Shown here: piece by piece, positions 22,751-35,100 of the stretch
Numbering within the stretch: the stretch's first letter is position 1
Layout: each line of letters starts with the position of its first letter
Source of the DNA: Aaosphaeria pasadenensis
Taxonomy: Eukaryota > Ascomycota > Dothideomycetes > Pleosporales
Assembly (NCBI GenBank): GCA_022813625.1
Contig: JAKLMB010000019.1
Span: 620,001 to 684,000, forward strand
Direction of reading: 5' to 3'
DNA: 64,000 bases
Notes under the pieces: generated by a model
Told to the model about the DNA's origin: nothing
Databases searched by the model: none
What the model saw: the letters and a program-made list of their open reading frames with translations, nothing else
Program-made: the position numbers and the translations under genes

Positions 22751-23278
22751 GATATGCAGAGGCCTTCAGATTAGTGTCTTAACTATGATAGTTGTGGTCA
22801 GGAAAGTGGACATACATGCAAACATGCGCATAGATCACAAACCTACCTATTAATATCTGATATCTACTATGCTGGTGCTGTATTGTAGCATTGAACTTTT
22901 GCACGTTGAGAGTTAATGCTTCCTGATTTGGACGTGATAATTCCGCATTTGGATGCGATAATTCGTCTTGGTGTTTGTTCACCTCCCCCCTAAAGACTAT
23001 CTTGATTGAAATATATCGTTACTATTGATTATTTATACATGTTCAGTTACTGTTTATAACCCTTGAAGAGCGAGAAGGGCCACCTTTGATTGATACTACA
23101 GATCCAGTAACCATTCAGCGACAATAGCGCAATCTAGTGTTAGAATCATGGGTCGACCAAGGCCTCAATATTGAGGCTGGGGGGGAGGGGAGCTATATAA
23201 TCCGGCTATTCAGCCATCCTTCTCATCGATCAATCAACTTCTCTCCAGGAAGGTTTTCCACACTTTTAGAAAAAACCA
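22751..23278. promoter_or_regulatory. Promoter region of the PRISE relic with palindrome and TATA box
   Basis: A perfect 16-base palindrome, GCCTCAATATTGAGGC, lies at 23162-23177. A TATATAA box follows at 23194-23200, and the pseudogene ATG is at 23279. The palindrome is well placed to be an operator for a dimeric regulator such as a bZIP or zinc-cluster protein. I found no second copy nearby. Confidence 0.4.
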
Positions 23279-24383
23279 TGCCTAAGGTCGCTATAATCGC
23301 AGATAGAAATGGCATCACTGATTCTACCATCCTCCAGTACCTCTTCAAAAATGCTCCAGCCCCGGAGTGGAGCCCGATCGTCGTTATATCACGGTCTCCT
23401 TCAAAACCATAGGTCATGATGAAAAGCCATTACCTTCATTGCCCTCGATCTAGCTACCAATCTACAGCATATAATTGCAAAGATGTGGCTAATTTACAGT
23501 GGCGTCACTCACTGCCTTTTCTCTTCCCATGTCCACAAGGACGACTTCAAGGAATCGAATGTTGCAAACGAAAACCTTTTTCTATTTTCCCTATATGATC
23601 TCATCGACTTAGCTCCTGGAGTATTGAACTATACTCTTCAGACTGGTGGAAAGTACTACAATGTCCATATTGGTCCAGTACCTTCACTAGCGCTAGAATT
23701 TATATTATCTACAAGACGATTATCTGAAAGCCCGCCAGCATGTTAAGTGATGGACATGGAATGTTGTAAGACCTGAGGCCATCATTGGGCACACCTCGAA
23801 GTCGAATGGCATGCACTCGGCTCTGAATGTTGCTCTTCACTTTGTTGTCTGCAAAGATCTGGGGGAAGAGGCTCGTATGCCCACGGATTAATTGTATTGG
23901 GAAGGGTATGATGGCCTATCCGATCCAAGACTCAACACAAACCTGACCATGGGCCGCGAAGGTTAGAAGGCAGCCAACCGAACTTTCAACATCATCAACG
24001 GCGACTATTTTAAATGGAGGTACATGTGGCCACGAATTGTGACCTACGTGGGCGCCTCGGCAATGCCCAGCCAGACGTTTTCGAGGCCATAGCCAACAGA
24101 GGGAGAAGTACAGCCTGATCTAAACTTGGTGAGGTGGGTGGCCAACAAGCAGGAGGCTTGGAACCGTGTGTGTGATAGAAACTCATGCCCTGAGGTAAAC
24201 GTAATTTGGAAAGCTGAAACATGGGCCTTTCAAAATTGAATTTTCCAGCGGACGTTATCGGCAAGTCTAAGCATGATGAAAGAAAGATCCTTTAGATGGT
24301 CGGGTCGCCTTGATTCTGCCGAATCAATTACAGAGTCATTCGGCGACTTTGTCGAGCTTAAGCAGATCCCGCCCCATCGATAG
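23279..24383 (+). pseudogene. Decayed PRISE-type SDR (progesterone 5-beta-reductase/iridoid synthase-like)
   Basis: Pieces of one enzyme lie in order over 1.1 kb but in changing frames. The start is MPKVAIIADRNGITDST, where the cofactor Gly motif is already altered. GVTHCLFSSHVHKDDF, VANE and YTLQTGGKYYNVHIGPVPS follow. After a frameshift near 23698 come WNVVRPEAIIGHTSKSNGM, INGDYFKWRYMWPR and IFQRTLSASLSM. FVELKQIPPHR and a stop at 24381-24383 end the gene. Stops include TAG at 23410-23412 and a TGA just before the WTWNVV segment. The order and motifs match fungal NAD-dependent epimerase/PRISE reductases of about 390 residues. Clearly non-functional. Confidence 0.85.
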
Positions 24384-24549
24384 ACGCGTTCAAAGGACAG
24401 GTCTTCATAGTACAACATCTTTGGGCTACCCTGTATCTTGGACAGTAAAGATACTACTTGCAAGTATTAGTCAATGAGACATATCAAACTCTATCATTAT
24501 TGTGCATCTATTTAGCAGTAAACTCTAAAGCAAAGCATAGAAGCTATAT

Positions 24550-25536
24550 CTATGCTGAAGCAGTGGAGGTTCCTTCATTATCATTATTAAGTTTCTTTGC
24601 CCTGAGCTCATATGCATCCTTGTTCTTCAAACCCGTTGCCTTTCCCCGTCGGAACACGAAGAAAGCGATAGCACCAATGAGACCTAATCCACCGACGATG
24701 GCACCAACAGCTATGCCAGCCTTGGCACCTGTTGATAGACCACTGCCAGAGGATCCCTTGCCAGATTCGGCTGGTACTCCCGAAGTTGATGAAGCACCTG
24801 AACTGCTACCTGTGGCTGATGCGCTAGGCGATGAGGAGGGGGTAGGTTCGATGAATTCTTCCGAAGTGACATTGAAGCATGGGACCTGAGTTGTAAAGTC
24901 CTTTGCTTGGACGAAAGTCTATAGCGAAAGTCAGACACAAATATATGCCACACAAGTTCACAGAGCTCTACTTACTACGTCGGCACAGGCAAAGAAAGAT
25001 TGATTCTTGCCATCGTTTTCGCCCTCGAACTCAGCCCAATATTCCATCTGAATGGTAGCGTTGTCGCCCGTAGTCTTTCCCTCTATTTGATTGAGTTTGT
25101 AGCATTGATGCCCAGGGTCAATCTCCGAAACATTGCCAGTAATGGCCTCGAAGTCCTCCTGCTTGGTAGGATCTGTGTTCAAAAGTTAACAAGATTAACG
25201 TTTAGGATAATCCCAGTAAATCGATACTCAGATGTTTCAATCACCAAGAGAAGTTTACATACTATTCGAGAACGAGATGCGAAACGCGACCTTGTAGGCT
25301 TCATCGGCGATGCTGAGAGCCACAGAACCTTGAGTCAGAGGGAACTGAGTCCTGTTAGCCACACCTTCAGGGCTACCGCAAGGACCGATATTGTCGTCAG
25401 CAGCGTCCCAGGGACGATCAGCAGGCCAGAGGAAGGCCACTGGTCCCATAGATTTACCCTCCTCTCCTTCGCCATGAGTTTGCCCCTGTCCAATGGAGAA
25501 GAGCAAGGCCAACGACGCCAACAGAGAGAGATGCAT
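24550..25536 (-). CDS. BIM1-like (X325) copper protein with C-terminal membrane anchor
   Basis: Three exons, 25536-25263, 25172-24976 and 24918-24550, give 279 residues. The signal peptide is followed by His21 as likely first mature residue (GQGQT|HGEG), as in X325/BIM1 proteins where the N-terminal His forms a copper brace. The conserved core reads MGPVAFLWPADRPWDAA, CGSPEGVANRTQFPL and GSVALSIADEAYKV (PF20238). Later cysteines occur in GHQCYKL, ACADV and VPCFNV. A Ser/Gly-rich linker leads to a membrane helix at about residues 224-246 and a short basic tail. Known members aid copper acquisition or lie at the cell surface rather than cutting polysaccharides. Most relatives carry a GPI signal; here a 33-residue polar tail after the helix suggests a type I membrane protein. 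Confidence 0.88.
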
Positions 25537-26681
25537 GATTCGAACGTGGAAAGAGATGTTGAGATGTGATCAACAACGTCGAATGGTCGAGGAACTCAGG
25601 AGTGCTCACAGTTGAAAGTGTGGCGGAAGAAGCGCTGGACGAAGCGCTATATGCTGTAGAAACGCAAGCACTATATGTGAACGAAAGCGGGGCTACCGAT
25701 ATTCATCATGTGAGTGTTGTCAACAGAATGCCGAGCAGATTTGTCTGGCTAGTCGGTACAGAGCGACCGGCGTACTGCCAAGTCATCATGTCGATTGGAC
25801 AGCACCTCTTGTGTGGGTAGATTGGAGGTGCAATTAAGCGGCTGGTTGGCTGAGGGGAACGAACTGCCTTCCTCTCTGAAGGAAAACCGGCAGATAGAGG
25901 GGCGAGGGACCAAGTCCATTCGGCAAGCAATAGTTTAAAACCCTTGCAGGTCTCCACGACATTGGAACATACGATGCGACCTACGAGTCGCACAGCAGCA
26001 GCGAGCCAAAAAGCCAGGGTCTGGATCAGGCAATTAAGTTATCTGATGGCGCTAGTGATGCAACCAAGCGTTGTTAGTGATAGTCCGTCCTGGTCGTAGT
26101 CTGCCCAGCCAATAGTCCCTCGTGTTCCGAGTTACTGGTTATCTGATCAAAAACCTGATCATGCACGTTCTCTTCAAAACGGACCTAGAGATGGTTTAGC
26201 TTTGCTTCGCTTAGAGCTGATGGCCCATCTAATCTTATCAATCAATTCCCGTCCATCTGATAAAATTTTGCTCGCCCGAGAATCGGTCAAGCCATTCACC
26301 AACCGCTGTTCGCGCCACCCGTATGCTCGCAAGACCTAATTCATGATCGAGTCAAGTTGGAAGTGCCCTACATGGCCCCTGACTTGTACCAAAAGGGTCG
26401 GCGAGACCGCGTGCAGTCACAGTAGTTATACCAAGCCTGCATGACCTGCATGGCTTGCATGGTTGGTGTAGTGCAGTACTATGAGTATAGTGCATCTACT
26501 GTTCCCCATAGGGTGACTGCCCTGTTGGCCAGGGTGGTATTGTTTAATTTCCAGGTACTTTCGAAAAGCTACAAAATGTCGCCCAGCCCGCCCTCGACAT
26601 AGCAATCTTCTTTCCATCACTACCACAGCTTCGTTTGCATTTGCTACCGCTCTTTACACATCTGATTGCAAATCCTATACA
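25537..26681. promoter_or_regulatory. Divergent region between two cell-surface protein genes
   Basis: 1.15 kb between divergent starts. TGCATG is repeated around 26438-26461. The small ORFs here have no family features. Nothing else was recognised. Confidence 0.4.
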
Positions 26682-27645
26682 ATGGTTGCCTATCGCTTCA
26701 TCTTCACCGGCTTTGCTGCTGTCGCCACTGTCGTGGCCTCTCCGTCCGCGGAAGACCATTTCTTTTCTAACCTTCTGAAGCGCCAGGAACCTGGCACTCC
26801 AGCCTACAACTGCCACGATAACTGCGGTATGAGACGTTCCCATTCTTTTCCAAACGATCCACTCATATAGTCAGGTCTTGCTATCACGCTCTCTCGACAG
26901 GACGGCAGCTGTGAGAACAATCGCTTCCTAAGTGCCTACGGCAACTGCATTCAATGCTCTGGTCCAGACAACTACAACATCTGGCGCTACTATGGAGGAA
27001 CATTGACTACGGCGGGTGGAAAATGCAACCTTCCAACGGAGCCACTCAAGGGACCTCAGCCAGATGTCCCACCGGCAGGCAGCAGTGGCCCACCCGGGGG
27101 TTCCTCCTCGTCTGCTGCTCCCAGCAACCCTCAACCCACCTCCCAGCCCCCAGCGGAGAATCCTAGGTCCTCATCCGCACAGGCACCTGAACCTGCACCG
27201 ACTTCTGGTTCCGCAGTCCAGTCTTCTGCTGGAGCAACTGTGGCTCCCACCTCGGGTGCGCCACAGAGTACTGGAGCCGTGCCTCAGAGCTCCGGGTCTG
27301 CGCCATCTGCATCCGCATCAGGAAGCTACCCATCAGGCACTGGTTCTCCCACTGAGTCGCCGGTTGAGTATCCCATTTCCTCCGCCCACTCTTCAAGCCC
27401 ACCCTATGCCACTACACCTGCCATCACTATAACTGGCACTGGTGTCCCTCACCCAACCAGCAATGGGACGGCCACCTACACTGTCGTATGTTTCTCCATT
27501 ACTGATATTTTAACCTGCAATACTGACCATAATCTTCTTACAGTCTTCCCCCCCGGAGCAGTCTGTTAACGCAGCTGCTGGATTGGAGGTGTCTGGCATG
27601 TTTGGTGCCGTTATCCTGGGCATGATGTATGGCCTCGGAAACTAA
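26682..27645 (+). CDS. GPI-anchored cell-wall-type protein with Cys-rich head
   Basis: Three exons, 26682-26826, 26875-27485 and 27544-27645, give 285 residues. It has a signal peptide (residues 1-20), a possible KR processing site, and a compact Cys-rich head. The head includes YNCHDNCG, RQDGSCENN and YGNCIQCSGPDNYNIWRYYG. A long Ser/Thr/Pro/Ala-rich stalk follows. The C-terminus is hydrophobic (SGMFGAVILGMMYG), as expected for a GPI-addition signal. I recognise the head as a recurrent layout in fungal surface proteins but cannot name a Pfam family with certainty. Likely cell-wall or plasma-membrane located. No enzymatic motif is seen. Confidence 0.75.
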
Positions 27646-29190
27646 TGCTCTAAGAATTGGCAACGAGACCATGCATAACTAGGACATTTGAGAAACATGG
27701 AAAGGTGGTTCTTTCGAATACCTTGTATATCACTTTACTTCTTCCAGCTATATATTTAATACCAAACTAAGTCCCTGCACAAGGATCAGTAACTGAGTAC
27801 GAATCTTATTGCCCACGCAGCGGTCAAATATTACAGAATTGGTTTCTTGGTACAGAGAACAAAGAATCTGTCTTCCACAGATCAGTGTACGCGAGATTGG
27901 AGGCTTCTGCCATCATGACAATTTACTAAGGACCTAATCAACATGTAGGCTGACACTGCTACATTCACCTGATGACATTTATCACATGGTGGGTCTTCAA
28001 ATCTTCTCCGTTCATTTGCCGGCATCCCATCATGCTGCAGCTCCCAAGCAGGATAAATCATAACGAAGCTCCAAACACTCGCAGATTTTGATAATAGAGT
28101 TAGTAGCTTTAGTGTTTACGTTGCTCCTGGAATAAACCTCGGCACTGACATATTTGCAATCCTATGGAGGTATCCCAATAATTGATTGAACCAGACATGG
28201 CGAATGTTTGGTAGTTTCTTTTCTTTGGTGAGACTATACGGCCATTGGAGCAGAGTAGAAATCTCCCTTAGACATCGTAGAGTTATCGCTAGAAGTAAAA
28301 ACGATAGAGAATCGGATGGTCGGAATATGTAGTTGCCAAGGATGTGAGAATGCACTAGAATTCGCTGCGGCATGTTCAACGTCGAAGCCTGCCATGCTTC
28401 CATGAGTTGGTGAATGGCAATTTCCAATCTGAATACTAAAAGAGCTGGTGGATTGAACGTTTTCTTAGGTGTTTGTCGTCAAGGAGACAGACCGCGAAGA
28501 TAAGATGGCCCGAGCAAATTCATCTCAAATTCAAGCTCATTTTGGTGAATCAATGTTGCACGTTGCACGCAAATGGCAAAGTGAGTTCATATGGGCCACA
28601 AAGAACCACGAAGCGATTATCAAGCTGACCTGGAAAGGTATAAATATACTAATCTATGGGTATATGAACATCGAGGGCTTATCCCGATAGGCTCGATGTA
28701 CGCTGTACAAGCAGAAGGAAGTTAGGCGCAAGTGTGTGGCCGAGATTGAACCTGATTAAACGCAGTAATCACGCATTTGTAGTGAAAGCAACATGGAGAT
28801 AATGCGAAAATGTGAAACTAGAAACTAGTCGTGTATAAAGCAAGCTTGCTATAGAAAGCAAGAACGTGTGAAACGAGTAATGAACGCCCGCCGATGACCC
28901 ATCGGAACTAGCCGACGGTCGAGAATTATAACGCCGTTGGAACACCGCTTCGAGTGTACATGACGTACTAGCTGTAGTGAAGGATGCTTTCCGCATGGAA
29001 AAATGCAAACGCCGGAGATGCTAGAAAGGCACGAGTGAAGCCTGCGATAATCACCATAATTCGAACAAAGTGAAGTGCGTAGTCTCGGCAAATGGAAGAA
29101 CTCATTGACCCGAAGCTCGCGGTCCAGGTAAATGCGAGAGGATCTTTTTGCCAAGCGTAACCCTGGTCTTGCGGCGACTACTACAGTCAG
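27646..29190. other. Intergenic region, nothing recognised
   Basis: 1.54 kb between the GPI-type protein and the 3' end of the FMP27-like gene. ORFs at 28116-28427 (minus, non-ATG start) and 28469-28690 (plus) have no supporting features. Confidence 0.5.
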
Positions 29191-32100
29191 TTAGCGAAAC
29201 GTATCAAAGGTTTTCGATGGTGGATGTTGAACTAACGCATCTTCCGGTTCGTCTGCTACGTTGGGTGAGCCCTTCAGGCTTCCACTTCGAGGTTTATGAG
29301 CAAATGGAGCAAGTTGGGTCACATGGCGGCTCAGGTTCGAGATCATATTCGCATGATTTGGCTGGAAAGTACGTTAGTAAACGGGAGAATGTTTGTATCA
29401 GAGACGTACTTCTGTAGGATCCACCCGGCTCAGTTCGTCTGCGAAACCCCGACCATCCTCTAGATTCCCGTCTTCCCTCCAACTACCGGAAATAACGCTG
29501 CCTGGAACGTCTACCCCGCTTCGCCCGCTGTGCATACTACTCTCTTCGCTGACAGTAGAGAACACACTGGCTCTCCCACTTGTGAAAGATCTACGTGGTC
29601 GATCCCCCGATGCATCACTACCACCTGGTGAAATATCGCGAATACTGTTTGAGTCGGTTCCAGAAAGATCGGGTGACGTATTGAGGACTGCAGAACTATT
29701 CGCAATTTGACGAAGGCGGGACTGCGCATGCTTGGACGGGCGGTGGTGCGAAAATTTGTTCCCAACGATAGCGCCCGCATGTGATATCAAAGCACGGATG
29801 ACGTCTCGTTTCAGCTGAAGAGCGAGATCAAGATTTGACCAAGTTTTGTTACGATACTCGAGAGTCGGCATGCGGAATACGAGGTCGTGGACGTCTTCAA
29901 AATTGCGCTGCCCCTTGCCTTTATATGACAAACAGAGAACCATAGAGGGTATCCGTACGTACGCGAGTGTCATATAATTCGAAGCACGTGTCATCATCAA
30001 GGTCAGATCATCCGATCTGGGCTTCTTTTCATTTCGCTTCTCCCCCGGCCCTGATCGGTAGAGCATGAAGCGCTTGGCTGTCTTGTCAGAGTCAGTGGTA
30101 TTGATTGAAACATTTGAGCCAGAACGTAAACTGCCAGGCCGAGAGGAGCTGGGAGGAGCTTCCGCAGTACTGGGATGAAGCGTCCTGCGTAAGTCAGTGC
30201 CAGATCGAGAATGAAAGTCCCGGAAAATGCGCAGGTGATGTGGGTTGGGTCTCTTGTCAGCGTGCTTTGATTTATCACCCGTCTTTGCGGACGGAACCGG
30301 TAGATGCAGAGTTGGTGTCAGTCGTAGTTTGATTGCCTCTGCATCTGACTCATGCTCAGGAAAAGAAGATGACATGCTTGACGGCACTGTCGAGTTGGTA
30401 CTGCTGCCCATGTCTCCATCTTCATCCTGTGTTTCGTTTGTAGGTAGAGCGTGTTTGATGAGGAAGGGCGAAAAGCCGCCATTCTCTGCCGAATTGTCTT
30501 TTACACCCGGAAAGATATACTCGAACAGTTTCTTGCCGATCTCATACTCGAGTTGAATGTTAAGCGGAAAAAGGTTGACTTCAAAATGGTCCATGACCGG
30601 AATACCAGCGATGGCTTCAAGCATCACCCAATGCACCCTTAGCATTTTGGTAACCGGTTCATCGTCATCACCGACGCCCTTATTCTCGAAGTAAGGAGAT
30701 ATCATTTTGGGATAAAGCGCGTTTGGAAGCAGGTTCAATCCGGTGATCTGTTCGATTTCCATGGAATTGAGGTTTGATCCATCGTTGTTGTCAGTCCGGT
30801 CGTAAAGCGCGTTCTTCAATTGAAATTCAGCCAGCGATTCTTGGCCTTCGCGCAGTAGGTGCCACACGATTTCCGAGGCGGAGATGTACCATCGCAAAAC
30901 CCCAGTAGACTGCTTTGCTTGAGCGCGATCATCCGATTTACGTTGCGCAGTAGTGATGGCTTTCATGACGAAGAACAGCTCATCCTCAAACACTGCCAGG
31001 TCTTTCTCTACTTCGACACGGTCATTCCATCCTTGCTTGTCTAAGTACTTTTCATTGATCTGAAAGACAGTTTTTATCTCTTCGAGCTGTCTTATCCGTT
31101 CTTGTAGACCAATGACTAAGGCAGGGGCTCCGGTGAGGTCACTGAAGTCTGACGCGAGCATGATCTTCTCGAGTCGCTCGTTCCTAGTCTTTTCTAAAGG
31201 CTCGTTGTATAGTAGCAGGTCAAGCACTATAACATACATAGCATAGTATTGTCGCGAGTTGCAAAGTGCTCTGACATGAGGGAAGTCAACCCACAGATGG
31301 TCCATGCGGCTTTCCATGCCTTCAGAGTGTGGCGACGAACTGGAGTCGCCTCTGGAGACATCATCACTGTACTTGAGGCGAAGAGTGTTGTGCTTATCAA
31401 ATCGCATACTCGCCGATGTCCTTTGCACAACCCTTTGAAAGCCGTACGGGTTGGTATGGAAATCGAATAAGACCTCGAATGGTACCCAGGGAGGCCATGC
31501 AGAACCTGCAGGAGTGCCATAGGTGCTTCCAGAATACATGTGGATGTCTTCGGGACTGAATGTTTTTGCGTTGGTAACAAAGATCTGTAAACTATCCATG
31601 GCCGCGGAGAATCGTCGTTGAACTAGACCGGACACCTCATCCATGACGCGGTCTTTATCCATAATCTGAATGACCTTCAGTTGCATTCCCTTGGCTGTAA
31701 CTAGAACAGCGGCTTTCGTATTCTTTTCGCTCTGTAGTTGGATTTGCGGCGCAATTAAACGGACTATGTATGTGTTCTGGGCGATATAATCCATAGCAAT
31801 ATCGTCAGCAGCATCGTTCTTCTGGGACGCCTTGGACGCTTCAGTATCTCCTGGATCATTTGCGTTGACAAACTTCTTGCCATCTTCTAACAATTGTTGC
31901 ACTCGCTCATCGACGCTCAGCTCGTCATCCTGCATGAACTTGCTCTCGTTGTTCGACTGCGACGATTGCCGCGACTTGTTTTGCTCTTCGACAATGTCAA
32001 GTATGAACTTGACTGCTCTTCTGGACATGTAATATACAAAACCACGACGCTGGCTCACTTGATGTATATAGCGCAGGATTATGTTTCGCAGGGAATTGCT

Positions 32101-35100
32101 CCACTTCAAATGAACATTGTGGATAATAAACCTGTTGTTGAAATCGCTGATATAGTCGGCAGTCGGAGTCGAATCTGTGCCTTTGGTTCCAGGATCAGCA
32201 GGGTCATATTCCTCCCGTGCCTCATAGTATTCATCATCTTCATCGTTGTTGCCACTCGGTACCGCCCGAAGATCGGCAGATTTAAGCCGATCAATGAGGC
32301 TTTGATGCATAGCCAGTAAGAAGTCTTCTTTACGTTTGAGAAATATAGTGTGGTGACGTAGTAGATCGAGTCGGCTACGAAGTTCACCTTGATTTTCAAC
32401 TTCCCGTACGATTCGCAATTCTTGTTCTCCGATAGCACGCTCATTTTGAAGTAACTGTTCTTTGACGCGTTTTAGGCGCTCCTCAATCAGATGGCATTGT
32501 ACCCTTCGCGGGTCGTTCCTTGCCGACATGACACAATGATGAGTAGGTTCTCTTCCAAAGGGACTTGATCGATGAGTATCGCCAGATATGTTATCGGAGT
32601 GATCCGTTTGGCGGAAGTAGGTAAAACGAGGTGCGAAGGCAAGGGGCAGGATTTTGGTCTCTGGGTTCCTGTCTGATGGCAAGATCCAGCCAAGCTCTAC
32701 AAAATCATCCATATCAACCCATCCCCAGTCATTGTCCGGAATGGTGAACTTTGATAAGTCGGCTTTAATATGATCTTGATTGTATCCGGCAACCGTATCA
32801 GAAGTGGCACCCTCTACGTCCTCTTCGCTTGTACCCTCGATGCTCGCCGAGACAGCGCGTACATCAGTCTTGATGAGGTCTAATTGGACTTGATTAATGC
32901 GCATCCCTGTAGTCTGATTTTGCTTGCTATCCTCTTGATTTTTCGGTGCCTGAACAATCGTTCTGAACTCCTCCCGACGCTGGTGCAGGTCGAGCATAAA
33001 GCTGTCCACTCGAGCCTTGAGGCCTGTCGAGGCAACGGCTTCGTGGTCGTAATCTTCGGCATCTTTATGTTTGTAGACATGCGCCATGTAGAGAGGAGAA
33101 AGGAGGATATTGTACTTGAGGGTAGCCAAATGCCGACCAAACTTTTTACTCGACTTCTCAATTCCAGGCCACAGCTTGCCCTGTCGGATGGGAAGAGACA
33201 TGGCACCAGAAAACATTGACCACCAGTTGAAGAAATGCGTGAAGAACCTTGGCGTGAGGTGAACGCTGTTGTACGTTTTGGATGGCTCAAGATTAGACAC
33301 CGACCATTCGCGGTCATGGGGGGCGGCGACTGCAACAGACATATGAATGTGATGACTTCGAAAGCCTCGGAAGGCGTCGTATTCCTGTACATTGTTAGAT
33401 GGATATCAACGACATCAGGACTCGTACGCACCTTTCCATCAGCCGACTTCGCATATTTCGGATTCTTCAGCACTACATCGTAATGGGGAATAAAGTCAAA
33501 CGATCGGCCACCCTCCTCGAGGTTTCGCTCGAATACGAGGCCGGCAAGCCAACGCACGTTTCCATTTAGTTTCATTATGGTCTTCTTAAAGATTGCCAAC
33601 TGCTTGTAGCTCGAGATACTCGATGCTGTCTCGGTATGGCCCGACGCTTCCAGGTCAGCTTCTTGTCGCGCGTAGTGGCCAAGATCAGGAATTGCTAGAA
33701 CAAAACCACCACTATTAACGATCATGAAATTTCGAGGATCATCGTCTTCCGCAATGCTGAGTTTGACGTCGCTCTGCCAACACATAACAAACCCAGCACC
33801 ATGACCGGTCACCATGTATGGATCACGAGCCCCTACTGTATGTTAACAAAGTGCTGATATGATGATGCATGAATTCGGAACCAACCTTTGAGAATCAGAT
33901 GCACGTCACCATCACCTTTCCAGGATACATTGAATCGAGAATGGAAAGTAAGCCTGATCTTGTCCCAGAACCCCACACGCTCTGATGGGTCCACTGCTGG
34001 CTTGGTGAAGCTCTCGATCACTTGCATCATATCCTGAATAGCGGGTTGATACGAGGTGCCCCAAGTGATCCTCGTTGGATAAGCTGAGTTGACATCAATC
34101 TTCATGTTGGAGTATGTTTTGACGGGTGCTACTGTTCGTCGAACATCAACTACAAATCCACCGGTTGGCTCTCCGTCGTTAGTAACTTCTGGCGGAACAA
34201 CTACAACCCGACTAATTCGCGATGATTCAAAATCACGAAACTCCTCAGCAATGACAAAGTCCGTTCTTAGTGACAAGCTCGGAAGTCTGGAAGATTGTGT
34301 TGGCCGAATGGCTGGAATGTGGATGAGGGGAAGTGGATAATCTCGAAGCTGAATCTTGGCCTCACCCACATTCAACTTCACATGAAGTGGAATGAGCAGT
34401 GAGTACTGCATGTCAACTGGCATGCCTTTCCCAACACTATTCAGGAATTTGGGATATTCTGATAGTGGGAAAGAAGGTTTATCGATGACAATGTCGAGAT
34501 CGCTGATCACAAACACCATCAACGCAGGCCGTTGAGGAATAGCGAGGATAGTTTCACGATGGTCAACCTCATCTGGCATGTCGTCGAGACCCCAGAATAT
34601 GGATCGAATGTCATTGATAGAGCGATTCTGGCATGTGAGGGCATGATCAATGCGTTTCCTCCAGGTTTGCGCATTGAGGCGGTTGAGCTTGTCTCGGGCT
34701 TCTTCGATCGATGTCCGCGACGACCCACTCAAACCGCTATAGCCCTGCTTATCGTACCGCATAGGATGATCACCATGCCGTCCGTTATCAGGTGAATCTT
34801 CGGGATCGCTGCGCTCTTCGCTCTTGCTGCGAACCTTTAATTCCCTGGCCTTTTTGGATTTGCTTCGGCCACGAAAGGTGTGAGCAGACCTGGCGCGCTG
34901 TCTGGAGGTCCCTCTTCGATCGTTTTCCTGGCGAAGTTTCTTCATTTTGAGTTCAAATGCCTGTTCCCGCGCTAGTCTTTGCTTCTGTTCCATGAGGCCG
35001 TAGCGATAGATGACGCCGAGTTTCCACTCAAAAGAACCATCCTCGATCTCGAAAAGAACAGCCCGGCTGCGCAATGATATTTTAGGTACGTGTTTCGGAC

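Noticed and set aside
28116..28427. Minus-strand frame of 103 codons
   Set aside because: It starts from ATT, has no family match by eye, and has no neighbouring exon in phase.
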